Of a stretch of DNA of 64,000 nt, positions 36,532-45,243 are shown piece by piece. Each line of letters begins with the position of its first letter. The stretch's first letter is position 1. The DNA comes from Paraburkholderia sp. Ac-20340. Lineage in GTDB: Bacteria; Pseudomonadota; Gammaproteobacteria; Burkholderiales; Burkholderiaceae. Below the pieces are notes generated by a model. The model did not search any database and was not told where the DNA came from. It worked only from the letters and a program-made list of their open reading frames with translations. A program made the translations under genes and the position numbers. The stretch spans positions 1 to 64,000 of the forward strand of contig NZ_JAAGPR010000014.1 of assembly GCF_017104965.1 (NCBI RefSeq), written 5' to 3'.

Positions 36532-39500
36532 TCAAGCCAGCAGCGCGGCCTGTTGTTCGATGCCGTCGAGCATGGCGTGACACGTGCGCATCAGCGTCAT
36601 GCCTTCGTCGCGTAACTGGTTTTCCGTGTGACAGTTCATATGACGGCGATACGTTTCGAGCACCGCGAGTAGCGCCGGATAGTGCAGCACGCCCACCGCA
36701 CCGGCGAGACGATGATGCCATTCGCGCAGACGCGCGACATCGACGTTTTCGAGCAGCGCGGGCAATGCGTTCAGATCGTCGCGCACCGCGCTCACGAATG
36801 AGCCGAGCAAGGTCTTCACCGTCGCTTCGCTGCCCCACACCTGGATCATGTGCGCGAGATCGAGCGGCTCGCCGCCGCGCGTCGCGTCGCCGGCGACCGC
36901 CGCGCCGCTGTCGGGCGAAGCGCTCTCGTGCGGCCCCGCACGATTGCCGCTTTCCGCGCCGAACCAGCGCGCGAGATACTCGCGCAGCGTGGCCACGCGC
37001 GTGGGCTTGATCAGACAATCGTCCATCCCGGCTTCGCGGCACAGGCGCATATTCTCGGGCGCGGTGTTCGCGGTGATGCCGAGAATCGGCAGCGGTGCCG
37101 CGCCATCCTGTTTGCGCGCCGCCTCGATTTCGCGCACTCGCCGTGCGAGGTCGTAGCCGGAGACGTTCGGCATATGGCAATCGGTGATCAGGCAGCCGTA
37201 GCGCGCCTTTTCCAGCGCGATCAGCGCCTGCGCGCCGTCGTCGACCACATCGCACGCGAAGCCGAGCAACGCAAGCTGATGGCGGATCAATTCCTGGTTC
37301 ACCGGATGATCCTCGGCGACCAGAATCAGACGGCCGGCCGCGTGCTCTTTTTCGCGATCGGGCGCGGTAAGCGGGCTGTCCGCAGCGGCCGCCGCTGTCG
37401 CCGGCAAAGATGTCAACGCAGACGCCGACGCAGGCGACGCCACGACCGCCGGCAACCCCGCGATCGCCATCGCGCACGCCGCACCGAGCCCATGCCACGA
37501 AAGCGGATTCACGCTCACGCGCACGCCGCTTTCCGCCACACGGTAGCCGGTGGGCTTGGGATTTTCCGTCAGACGGATCACGGGCGCGTCCAGACCGTCG
37601 AGCTGGCCCGCCAGCGCCTCCGACGCGAACACGAGATCGACGCCGCCTTGCTGCGCGAGCTTGCCCAACGCGTGCAGTGCGCGCCGCCCGGCCTGCGCAC
37701 GCGAGATCCGCATGCCGAGCGCGAGGCCGAAATGGATCAGCGCATCGGCGACCGGCGTGTCGTCGCACAGCACGAGCGCCCGCTTGCCGCGCAAGCCGTT
37801 TGCGCGCGCGGCGGCCGCCTCCACGCGCAACTCGATATGCAGCGTGAGACAGGTGCCACGGCCGACTTCGCTGCGCAATTCGAGCGCGCCGCCCATCAGC
37901 GCCGCGAGTTTGCGGCAGATCGTCAGACCGAGTCCCGTGCCGCCGAAGCGCCGCGTCGTGGACGATTCCGCCTGCACGAACGGCTCGAACAATTGCGCCT
38001 GCGCCTTCGACGCAATGCCGATCCCCGTATCGGCCACCGAAATCGACACGCGCTGGCGTTGCGGCCCGCCCGATTCGGTCGATTCGCTCGCCGACACACT
38101 CACACTGACTTCGCCGTGCTGCGTGAACTTGATCGCATTACTAAGCAGATTGAAGAGAATCTGCCGCAGCCGCACGCTGTCGCCGCGCAGTTGCGCCGCC
38201 ACGCCCGCCCCGACGTCCACGCGCACCTTGAGCCCCTTCTCGTGCGCGCGCCCCGCAAGCAGCCCGACGGCGCTATCGACGAGTTCGCGCACATCGAACG
38301 GCTCGGAATCGATGACGAGCCGCCCCGCCTGGATCTTCGAAAAATCGAGCAGATCGTCGAGGATCTGCAGCAGCGCGCCCGCCGATTCATGCACCATGCC
38401 GACCATCTGCGTCTGGTCGCCATTGAGCGGCGTGCGCTCCAGCACTTCCACGAGACCGAGCACGCCATTCATCGGCGTGCGGATTTCGTGGCTCATCATC
38501 GCGAGGAAATCGTCTTTCGCGCGTGACGCGGCTTCCGCCAGATCGCGGGCGCGCGCGAGTTCGTCAGCGCGGGTGTGCTCGACATTGGCGTCGACGGCGT
38601 AACCGCTCCAGACCACCGCGCCGTCCTCCGCGCGGCGCGGCACGAATTCCGCGCGCACCCACAACAGGCCGGCCGCACCGTGGAAGCGGAATTCGGCGTT
38701 GAGCGCCGTGAGCAGGCGCGCCGAGCGCTCGAGCGACGCCACGAGCCGCGCGCGGTCGCCGCGATGCACGCGCGCGAGATCGAGCGCACTGCTGCGCATG
38801 AGTTGCGTGGCCGCTTCGCCGAGCAGACGTTGGGTATCGCCGCCGAGGTAAGGGAACGTGTACTGCCCGTCGCGCCCACGACGCAACTGGAACACGATCG
38901 CGGGCAGTGAACGTGTGACGTCCGAGAGCAGCCGCTCGGAGGCGCGCGCGCGCATTTCGGCACGGCGGATGTCGGTGATGTCGATCATCGTGCCGAGCAC
39001 GCAGAACGGCACATCATGCGCATCGCGACACAGGCGCGTCCAGAAAATACCGTGGCGCCGGCCGCCGTCGGGCATACCCAGCCCGCTCGTTTCGTCGAAC
39101 ACGAATTCGACGCGCTGGCTCTCCCCTGCCTCGACCGTCTTCGCGTAGAGCGCGTCCACGCGGCGGCTGTTTTCCGCGCCCCAGGCGGCCACCGCCGCAC
39201 CGGTGCGGCCGAGCACGTCGCCGCGCGTGAGCCCGGTCATTTCCTCGTAAGCGCGATTGACTGCCAGATAGCGGTTTTCCAGATCGCGCACGCCGAGCGG
39301 ATACGGAATCATCTCCGTCATCGTGTCCTGCAATTCGACCTGCTTCGCGAGCACCCGCTCAGCGCGACGGCGGCGGCGCATTTCGCGTTGCAGCAGCAAA
39401 TAGGCGCGCAGCGTCACGAGCAGCACCACGCCGAAGGCGATCACGAACGGCAGCAGACGCAGCGCGTTCATGCTCCAGCCGCCGCGGCGCTCCGCAGCGG

Positions 39501-41076
39501 CGGCGGTCCAGCGGTTGCGGATTTCCTGCTGCTCGACGGGCGACATCGCATCGAGCGCGCGATCGATCAGATCCTTGAGCGGCGCAAGATCGCCGCGCAC
39601 CGCGAACGCCGTCGAATCGTTGCTGCCGATCCCGCCCACCACCTTGAGCGATTCGAGATACTGGCGGCTCAGCGGCCCGTCGAGTGCGGCCGCGTCGCCG
39701 ACCATCAGATCGGCGTCGTCGTGCTGGAGCTGCGCGAGGCCGGCCTGCAACGTGGCGGCGCGCTCGGTGCGCACCGGCTGGGTCTCGCCGAACAGACGTT
39801 GCGCCGACGGCGCGTGCGGCGCCAGCACCACGCGACGATCGGCGTAATCCTTGATGCCGCGCGCAACCGGTTCGTCGCGGCGCCCGACGATCACCAGCGG
39901 ATAGCGCTCGTAGGCGCGTGTGTAGAGCGTGTCGGCAGGCAGGCCGCCGTCGCCTTCGGCCGTTGCGAGCAGCGCGAAATCGCCGCGCCGGAATGCGGCA
40001 TCGGCGTCGAGCCAGTTTGCGATCGGCACGCGCTCGAATTTGACGCCCAGCGTGCGGCTCAGGTAGTTGAGGTAATCGTCCGCCATGCCGGTGGCGTAGC
40101 CGCGCGGCCCCGCATAGCTGAACGGCAGCCAGGACGGATCGAAACCCACCTTCAGCGGCGGCAGCGAACGCAGCCAGGCGCGCTCGGCGGCGTCGAGCAC
40201 GAACGGCGCGGCGTGCGGCCCTTCGCCATGCGCCGCGTTGCCTTCGAGCCAGCGCAGCCGCAGCGCCGACGCCGCCGACGGCCGCACGCCACCCGCCGCA
40301 ACGTTCAGCTGATCGCGCAGCGCCAGCTTCGAAAGCGGCACGCCAAAGCGCAGTTCGCGCACGTTGAAGCCTTCCTCGTACGCGATGCGCAGGCCGCGGT
40401 ACGCGTTGTGCGCCAGTTGATAGCGCACCACCGGCGCGAAGCCGGCGTAGACATCGGCATCGCCTTGGGCGACTGCGGTCAAGGCGGCGGGGGTATCGGT
40501 GAAAGTCACGACGTCCGCTTGCGGAAAGCGCTCGCGCAGCACCGTTTCGAGCACATAGCCGCGCTCGACCGCGATCCGCGTGCGCGCCAGGCGCGATGCC
40601 GAAGTCACGATCGACTCATTACCGGTGCGCGTAACGAACGCGCTATTGCCGCTGATATACGGCACGGTAAAAGCCAGGCAGCGCTCGCGTTGCGGCGCGC
40701 GCGCAACGCTCATGACGATGTCGATTTCCGCCGCGCACGCGCCCGCGAGCAGCGCGCTCATATTCGGGTAGACGTGAGGCACGAGCCGCACATTGGCGCC
40801 GATCAGCAAACGCAGGTAATCGGCGCTGAAGCCGTTGAGCGTATTGCCGTCGAGCATTTCGAACGGCGGCCAGCCACCCGCGACCAACCCGACACTGAGC
40901 GTCAGCGGCGCGGTGCGTGCCCCGCTGACCGGCGGGCTTACGGCCGAAGCATCGGTGTCTGGCGGCGCGCCGAACGCCATGCCCGCGCCCAGCGCACAGG
41001 ACATCAGGCACGCGAGCCAAAGCGCGCGCAGTCCTTGCAGGAAAGCGGACGATGTCGTGGACAGGCGCGCGTTCAT
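36532..41076 (-). CDS. BvgS-like hybrid sensor histidine kinase
   Basis: 1514-residue inner-membrane kinase. Order: signal/TM near 15-45; two periplasmic SBP_bac_3 (Venus-flytrap) domains at about 45-275 and 285-525; TM near 545-565 (LLPFVIAFGVVLLVTL); PAS at about 580-700 and a second PAS-like region at 715-840; HisKA with His863 in MMSHEIRTPMNG; HATPase at about 975-1075; a degenerate receiver near 1090-1200 whose phospho-Asp site reads LVFASE; an intact receiver with Asp1299 (LITDCHMPN); and HPt with His1455 (WHHRLAG). This is the unorthodox four-step phosphorelay layout. ATG 41076 lies 17 bases after the aquaporin stop; a TTG at 41097 overlaps that stop (TTGA). Likely partners are the two response regulators at 42063-43489. 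Confidence 0.93.
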   Translation of the reverse strand: MNARLSTTSSAFLQGLRALWLACLMSCALGAGMAFGAPPDTDASAVSPPVSGARTAPLTLSVGLVAGGWPPFEMLDGNTLNGFSADYLRLLIGANVRLVPHVYPNMSALLAGACAAEIDIVMSVARAPQRERCLAFTVPYISGNSAFVTRTGNESIVTSASRLARTRIAVERGYVLETVLRERFPQADVVTFTDTPAALTAVAQGDADVYAGFAPVVRYQLAHNAYRGLRIAYEEGFNVRELRFGVPLSKLALRDQLNVAAGGVRPSAASALRLRWLEGNAAHGEGPHAAPFVLDAAERAWLRSLPPLKVGFDPSWLPFSYAGPRGYATGMADDYLNYLSRTLGVKFERVPIANWLDADAAFRRGDFALLATAEGDGGLPADTLYTRAYERYPLVIVGRRDEPVARGIKDYADRRVVLAPHAPSAQRLFGETQPVRTERAATLQAGLAQLQHDDADLMVGDAAALDGPLSRQYLESLKVVGGIGSNDSTAFAVRGDLAPLKDLIDRALDAMSPVEQQEIRNRWTAAAAERRGGWSMNALRLLPFVIAFGVVLLVTLRAYLLLQREMRRRRRAERVLAKQVELQDTMTEMIPYPLGVRDLENRYLAVNRAYEEMTGLTRGDVLGRTGAAVAAWGAENSRRVDALYAKTVEAGESQRVEFVFDETSGLGMPDGGRRHGIFWTRLCRDAHDVPFCVLGTMIDITDIRRAEMRARASERLLSDVTRSLPAIVFQLRRGRDGQYTFPYLGGDTQRLLGEAATQLMRSSALDLARVHRGDRARLVASLERSARLLTALNAEFRFHGAAGLLWVRAEFVPRRAEDGAVVWSGYAVDANVEHTRADELARARDLAEAASRAKDDFLAMMSHEIRTPMNGVLGLVEVLERTPLNGDQTQMVGMVHESAGALLQILDDLLDFSKIQAGRLVIDSEPFDVRELVDSAVGLLAGRAHEKGLKVRVDVGAGVAAQLRGDSVRLRQILFNLLSNAIKFTQHGEVSVSVSASESTESGGPQRQRVSISVADTGIGIASKAQAQLFEPFVQAESSTTRRFGGTGLGLTICRKLAALMGGALELRSEVGRGTCLTLHIELRVEAAAARANGLRGKRALVLCDDTPVADALIHFGLALGMRISRAQAGRRALHALGKLAQQGGVDLVFASEALAGQLDGLDAPVIRLTENPKPTGYRVAESGVRVSVNPLSWHGLGAACAMAIAGLPAVVASPASASALTSLPATAAAAADSPLTAPDREKEHAAGRLILVAEDHPVNQELIRHQLALLGFACDVVDDGAQALIALEKARYGCLITDCHMPNVSGYDLARRVREIEAARKQDGAAPLPILGITANTAPENMRLCREAGMDDCLIKPTRVATLREYLARWFGAESGNRAGPHESASPDSGAAVAGDATRGGEPLDLAHMIQVWGSEATVKTLLGSFVSAVRDDLNALPALLENVDVARLREWHHRLAGAVGVLHYPALLAVLETYRRHMNCHTENQLRDEGMTLMRTCHAMLDGIEQQAALLA

Positions 41077-41093
41077 GGACACGTCGCGCCGTC

Positions 41094-41834
41094 TCAAACG
41101 CCGCCGAACGGTCCGCCCGCGCGCGGCACCGGGCGGACATCACGGCGCGTCAACACACGCCAGGTCACCCCCGCCCCGATCCCGCCGAGCATGGGTGCGG
41201 CCCAGAAGAGCCAGAGTTGATCGAGCGCCCAGTCGCCGACAAACAGCGCCGGCCCGGTCGAGCGCGCCGGATTCATGCCGCCGTTGCTGACCGGAATCGA
41301 AATCAGATAGGCCGCCGCGAAGCACGCGCCGAGCACGGCCGCCGCCGCGCGCCGCCGTTGCTGCGCATCCGTCATGACGAGGTGAACGAGCACGAAGGCG
41401 AAGGTCATCGCCAGTTCGACGGTCAGCACGGCGGCGAAGGCGTACTCGCAGGGCGAGTGCTCGTCATAGCCGTTGCAGCCGAAATCGGAAATGGCGAACG
41501 CGAAGCCCGGACGGCCGCTCGCCACGACGGCAAGCAGGCCCGCCCCGGCGATGGCGCCGACGGTTTGCGCAATCACATACGGCGCGGCGTCGCGTACCGG
41601 AAAGCGGCCGGAGATGGCATAGCCGATCGTCACGGCAGGATTGAAGTGCGCGCTGGATACGCGACCGCTGGCGTAGGCCGCGACCGTCAGCGCGAGGCCG
41701 AAGGCGGCGGCCATCTCGAACACGTTCCAGCCCTGCGCGGGCGCGCTCGCGTTGAGCGCCGTGCCTGCGCAGCCTACGAACACGAGCCAGGCCGTGCCCG
41801 CGGCCTCGACTGCCAAACGCTTGCCGAGCTTCAT
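41094..41834 (-). CDS. Aquaporin (AqpZ-like water channel)
   Basis: 246-residue MIP-family channel with six TM segments and both NPA boxes: HFNPAVTIG near residue 65 and MNPARSTGP near 188. The Arg after the second NPA (NPAR) and His in the selectivity-filter region suit a water-selective AqpZ type. ATG 41834 begins the family's usual MKLGKRLAVEAAGTAWLVF; an in-frame start at 41939 adds residues unlike the family. It is the first gene of an operon with the hybrid kinase. An RcsAB-like site lies about 150 bases upstream. Confidence 0.93.
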   Translation of the reverse strand: MKLGKRLAVEAAGTAWLVFVGCAGTALNASAPAQGWNVFEMAAAFGLALTVAAYASGRVSSAHFNPAVTIGYAISGRFPVRDAAPYVIAQTVGAIAGAGLLAVVASGRPGFAFAISDFGCNGYDEHSPCEYAFAAVLTVELAMTFAFVLVHLVMTDAQQRRRAAAAVLGACFAAAYLISIPVSNGGMNPARSTGPALFVGDWALDQLWLFWAAPMLGGIGAGVTWRVLTRRDVRPVPRAGGPFGGV

Positions 41835-41980
41835 CGTGCGGTTGTCCCCTTCCGGTTGCTGCGCGCAAACCGGCCGCAGGCCGCCAGCCTTGTCGCAAAC
41901 GGAATCGACAGATTCGCGTTTATCCGACAGCTTTTGCACGTAGAGCTGGAAATTATGATCAGACGTGTTCGCCTGTTAGA

Positions 41981-41994
41981 TAGGACAACTCTTA
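41981..41994 (-). promoter_or_regulatory. RcsAB-like site upstream of the aquaporin-kinase operon
   Basis: On the minus strand this reads TAAGAGTTGTCCTA, 11 of 14 matches to the E. coli RcsAB box (TAAGAATATTCCTA), with both 5-base half-sites exact. It lies about 147-160 bases before the aquaporin ATG. Confidence 0.45.
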
Positions 41995-42062
41995 AAATCG
42001 CGCGGAATGCGACATCGATTCGCGATTAAATCTGACAGACGACGAAGCGGTAGCGTCGTGCC

Positions 42063-42845
42063 TTATTCCGCGTCATCGGTGCTTACGACGCCGCAATCGA
42101 TCGCGAACCGATAGAGTTCGATATCGCTCGTGAGCGCGAGTTTCTTCATGGCCGCGCACTTCTGCGCGCTGATGGTCTTCACGCTGCGGCCCAGCAGCTT
42201 CGCAATCTCGGTGACGCCCAGGCCCGTGGCGTAGTGCGAGATGACTTCGTATTCGCGCCGCGAGAGCAACTGATGCACATAAGCGTGGCGCTCCTCGCGC
42301 ACGGCCTTTTCGAGCAGATCGCGCACCGCCGGGCCGATGTATTGCTCGTGCGCCATGGCCGAGGCGATCGCAACCGGGATCAGGTCGATCCGGTCGCGCT
42401 TGCTGAGCACGCCGCCAACCTCAAGCTTGAGCGCCTCGCGCAGCGCGCGGGCGTCGTCGTCCATGGTCAGCACGATGACGGGCTTGCCCACGTGCTCGCG
42501 CTGGAAGGCGCGGATCGCATCGAGGCCTTCGTCGTAGCCGTCGCCCGGCATGTGCAGATCCAGCACGACGAGATCGAATTCGTGGCGCAAGGCTTCCTCG
42601 AAGAGTTGGCCCACGGTTTGCGCACGCGCCACGATGCGCAGGTTCGGCAGCGCGGAGATCAGATTGTCGAGCGCGAACAGCACGAGCGGATGATCGTCCG
42701 CGACGAGAATGCGCAGCGGCGCGGCCTGCTCGGCGGCTTCCGGATCGAGCACGGCCGTCTCGCCCCGTGCGGTGTTCTCGCGCCCGAACACGGAGGACAG
42801 ATGCGCCGGCCACACGCCGGTCTGGGTAGGCAGGGTGGGATTCAT
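42063..42845 (-). CDS. NarL/LuxR-type response regulator (RcsB/BvgA-like), second in operon
   Basis: 260 residues: about 43 extra N-terminal residues, a receiver domain (ILVADDHP, phospho-Asp96 in VVLDLHMPG, Thr in IVLTMDDD, Lys in LSKRD) and a LuxR HTH (LSRREYEVISHYATGLGVTE, IAKLLGRSVKTISAQKCAAM). The KTISAQK...MKKLALTSDIELYRF end closely parallels RcsB (KTISSQKKSAMMKLGVENDI). Its ATG overlaps the stop of the upstream regulator (ATGA). Probable phosphate acceptor from the hybrid kinase. Confidence 0.92.
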   Translation of the reverse strand: MNPTLPTQTGVWPAHLSSVFGRENTARGETAVLDPEAAEQAAPLRILVADDHPLVLFALDNLISALPNLRIVARAQTVGQLFEEALRHEFDLVVLDLHMPGDGYDEGLDAIRAFQREHVGKPVIVLTMDDDARALREALKLEVGGVLSKRDRIDLIPVAIASAMAHEQYIGPAVRDLLEKAVREERHAYVHQLLSRREYEVISHYATGLGVTEIAKLLGRSVKTISAQKCAAMKKLALTSDIELYRFAIDCGVVSTDDAE

Positions 42846-43489
42846 AGCAGACCGTTGGCGCGGACAAAGGCGAAGAGACCCGCATCGTTGCTCACGCCAA
42901 GCTTTGCCATGGCGTCGCGCTTCTGGCGGCTCACCGTGCGGACATCCCGGTCGAGCGAGCGCGCGATTTCCGTAATCGTGCGACCGAGCACGAACTGGCG
43001 CACGACTTCCGATTCGCGCGGCGACAGCCGCGGCACGCGCGTGCTGTCGGCGCGCTCCGTGCCGGCCGCCGCCAGTTCATCGAGAATCGAACGGCTCACA
43101 TAACGCAAGCCGTTGCCTGCGCCGCGCACCGCCGCGGTGAGTTCCTCCATCGGTTCGCTTTTGCGGATCAGCGCGGTGACGCCCGTGTTCATGACCGCGC
43201 GCAGGATCGCGACGTTCGCGATGCTGGTGAGCACGACGATGCGCAGTTGCGGCCAGTCGCGCCGCAGCCGCCGCACGAGATGCAGACCATCTTCCGCTTC
43301 GCCGGGCTCGCCCGGCATCGTGAGGTCGGTGAGCACGACGTCGCATGGCACGTTTTCCAGCAGCCGGAACAGTTCGCGCGGACCGGTAGCTTCGCCGACG
43401 ATCTGCATGTCTCCCGCCGCCTCGAGCGCGGAACGCACACCAAGCAACACAAAAGGATGATCGTCTGCGAGGACGACTCTTAATTTCAA
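42842..43489 (-). CDS. NarL/LuxR-type response regulator (RcsB/BvgA-like), first in operon
   Basis: 215 residues: receiver with DD9-10, phospho-Asp55 (VVLTDLTMPGE), Thr in VVLTSIAN and Lys in ALIRKSEP; LuxR HTH LSPRESEVVRQFVLGRTITE then IARSLDRDVRTVSRQKRDAM. All phosphorylation residues are intact. The C-terminal RQKRDAMAKLGVSNDAGLF again matches the RcsB type. It shares 4 bases with the next regulator gene. A candidate RcsAB-like site (43634-43647) lies about 145 bases upstream. Confidence 0.92.
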   Translation of the reverse strand: MKLRVVLADDHPFVLLGVRSALEAAGDMQIVGEATGPRELFRLLENVPCDVVLTDLTMPGEPGEAEDGLHLVRRLRRDWPQLRIVVLTSIANVAILRAVMNTGVTALIRKSEPMEELTAAVRGAGNGLRYVSRSILDELAAAGTERADSTRVPRLSPRESEVVRQFVLGRTITEIARSLDRDVRTVSRQKRDAMAKLGVSNDAGLFAFVRANGLL

Positions 43490-43633
43490 AGTGGCTCTCT
43501 CTCGATGTAGTAGGGGTATCGGATCGGCCGACGCGTGCCCGGTTTTTCAGCCGGAACGCGGCATAGTCGCGAACGCGCTTTACGCGGCGTTTCTGAAGGC
43601 CCTCATATGACCATCGATTAAAGATTGCCAGAA

Positions 43634-43647
43634 TCAGAAATATCCTA
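43634..43647 (-). promoter_or_regulatory. RcsAB-like site upstream of the response-regulator operon
   Basis: On the minus strand this reads TAGGATATTTCTGA: half-sites TAGGA and TCTGA with a 4-base spacer, like the sites at 11261 and 41981. A 10-base direct repeat CGTCACAACT also occurs in this AT-rich promoter region at 43650-43659 and 43728-43737. Confidence 0.4.
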
Positions 43648-43764
43648 ATCGTCACAACTTCTGTAAGGTCACCTATACAATTAAATATGCTAATTAACTA
43701 ATAAAGGCGCGCATTATTCACCTTATCCGTCACAACTGTCGGATAACACTGAGATGGCTACTGG

Positions 43765-45114
43765 TCAAACGGTCGCGCCGCTGCGTGACGGGCGTTGCGG
43801 AGTGCGCGCGGCCGATGGGATTATTTCGGGCGATGTCGAGCAATGCGCGTTATTCGATAATGCGGGCGCAAACGCAGGCCATGCCAATGCCGCGCAAGCC
43901 GCCGCACTGAGCCACACCACCGGCCATCCCGACAGCGCCAGCAGCATTGGAATCGCAGAAGGCGCAATCCAGAAAGCGATAAACGCGCCGGTATTACCCA
44001 TCGCAAGCGCACTGCCGACGCGGCCGTGGCCAGCCAGCGTCGCGAGTTCGATGTAAGCGACGCCATGCCACGCGGAGGCCATGATGCCGCCCGCCACGAG
44101 CAGCACCGACAGCGCGATCACGGCGCCCGGCGACAGGCCCGGAGCATGATGCGCAGCGGCGGCACAGAGCGCGGTCGCCGCCGCCAGCAGCACGAAGAAC
44201 GCCACGCTCAGCGCCACACAGGTACGCAGCCAGACGTTGCGATTGCCGTGCCGGTCGGTCCAGCGTCCGCTCCAGACGCGCAGACACGCCGCGCCGATCT
44301 GCACGATCGCGAGCACGACACCCGCCGTCGCCGCGCCGGCGTGCGCGAAGTCGTGCAGAAACACGCTCGCAAACGCGATCACCGCGACCTGCGGCATGCA
44401 CAGCGCCGCGATGCCGCCGACCAAAAGCCAGACCTCGGCGCGGCGCAGCGGCGAGCGTGCCAACGGCGTATCGCCTGCGGGATTGTGGATGGCGGCATCG
44501 GACGGAGTGGCATCGGGTTCCCGCACCCACAGCACGGTAAAGATCGCCGAGACCAGACACATCGCCGCCAGCGCGCCATACACCCAGACGAATCCCGCCC
44601 ACGACGCCAGCGCCGGCAGCATCAACGCGCCGATGCCCGCGCCCGCCGGCACCGCGGTCTGCCGGATACTCATCGCAAGGCCGCGCTCCTGCGGCCCGAA
44701 CCAGGCCATCACCGCACGTCCGCTCGAACCGTTGACGCTGCCGCCCAGCAGCCCGATGGCGAGAAAACCCGCCGCCAGCGCATGCGGTCCCGGCACGCGG
44801 GCAGCGGACGGGACGCACCAGAGCACCATGGCGACCAGCGCGGTCATCGTCGATGCCAGCCCCAGCATCAGCACGCGGCGATCGCCCCAGCGGTCCGTTA
44901 GCAGTCCCCACGGTAATTCGCTGAGCACGATGCCAAGCCCGAGCATGCCGAGCACAAAACCCAGTTCGCCTGTGCCGATGTGATAAGCCGGGCGCATCCA
45001 CACCGCAGTGGCGGGAATGCCCGAGAACGTGGCCGCGAAGCTCGCGTTGGCCACGACGCCCACGCCCAGCACCTTCCATCGATGCGACGCGGCGCGCCCG
45101 TTCGCCTGATCCAT
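43765..45114 (-). CDS. MFS transporter
   Basis: 449 residues with about 12 hydrophobic segments. Motif A is GLLTDRWGDRRVLML near residue 70, and an equivalent RVWSGRWTDRHGNRN lies in the second half. PWGLL and SIRQTAVPAGAGIGAL are seen in MFS members of unknown substrate. GGAGG 5 bases before ATG 45114 fixes the start; upstream in-frame starts (45147, 45345) lack an SD. It is divergent from a LysR gene, which probably controls it. Confidence 0.88.
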   Translation of the reverse strand: MDQANGRAASHRWKVLGVGVVANASFAATFSGIPATAVWMRPAYHIGTGELGFVLGMLGLGIVLSELPWGLLTDRWGDRRVLMLGLASTMTALVAMVLWCVPSAARVPGPHALAAGFLAIGLLGGSVNGSSGRAVMAWFGPQERGLAMSIRQTAVPAGAGIGALMLPALASWAGFVWVYGALAAMCLVSAIFTVLWVREPDATPSDAAIHNPAGDTPLARSPLRRAEVWLLVGGIAALCMPQVAVIAFASVFLHDFAHAGAATAGVVLAIVQIGAACLRVWSGRWTDRHGNRNVWLRTCVALSVAFFVLLAAATALCAAAAHHAPGLSPGAVIALSVLLVAGGIMASAWHGVAYIELATLAGHGRVGSALAMGNTGAFIAFWIAPSAIPMLLALSGWPVVWLSAAACAALAWPAFAPALSNNAHCSTSPEIIPSAARTPQRPSRSGATV

Positions 45115-45166
45115 GACTGCCTCCAGAAATGCATTGACTGAGGGCATGCTACGGGCGCACCATTTA

Positions 45167-45210
45167 TCGGAAAAGCAGGAATATTGAATAAGCGTGATCG
45201 GTTTTTCCGA
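45167..45210. promoter_or_regulatory. Inverted repeat in the MFS/LysR divergent gap
   Basis: TCGGAAAA (45167-45174) and TTTTCCGA (45203-45210) are perfect 8-base inverted arms 28 bases apart, between the divergent MFS and LysR starts. A LysR-type binding region is plausible but unproven. Confidence 0.3.
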
Positions 45211-45243
45211 AACATCATCCCCGTCTGCACACACAGTCTCGAC

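Noticed and set aside
38985-41220. Long plus-strand frames opposite the hybrid kinase, for example 39016-41220
   Set aside because: They are antisense shadows. The minus strand holds a continuous kinase with all catalytic motifs, and the plus-strand products are Arg/His/Ala-rich without motifs.
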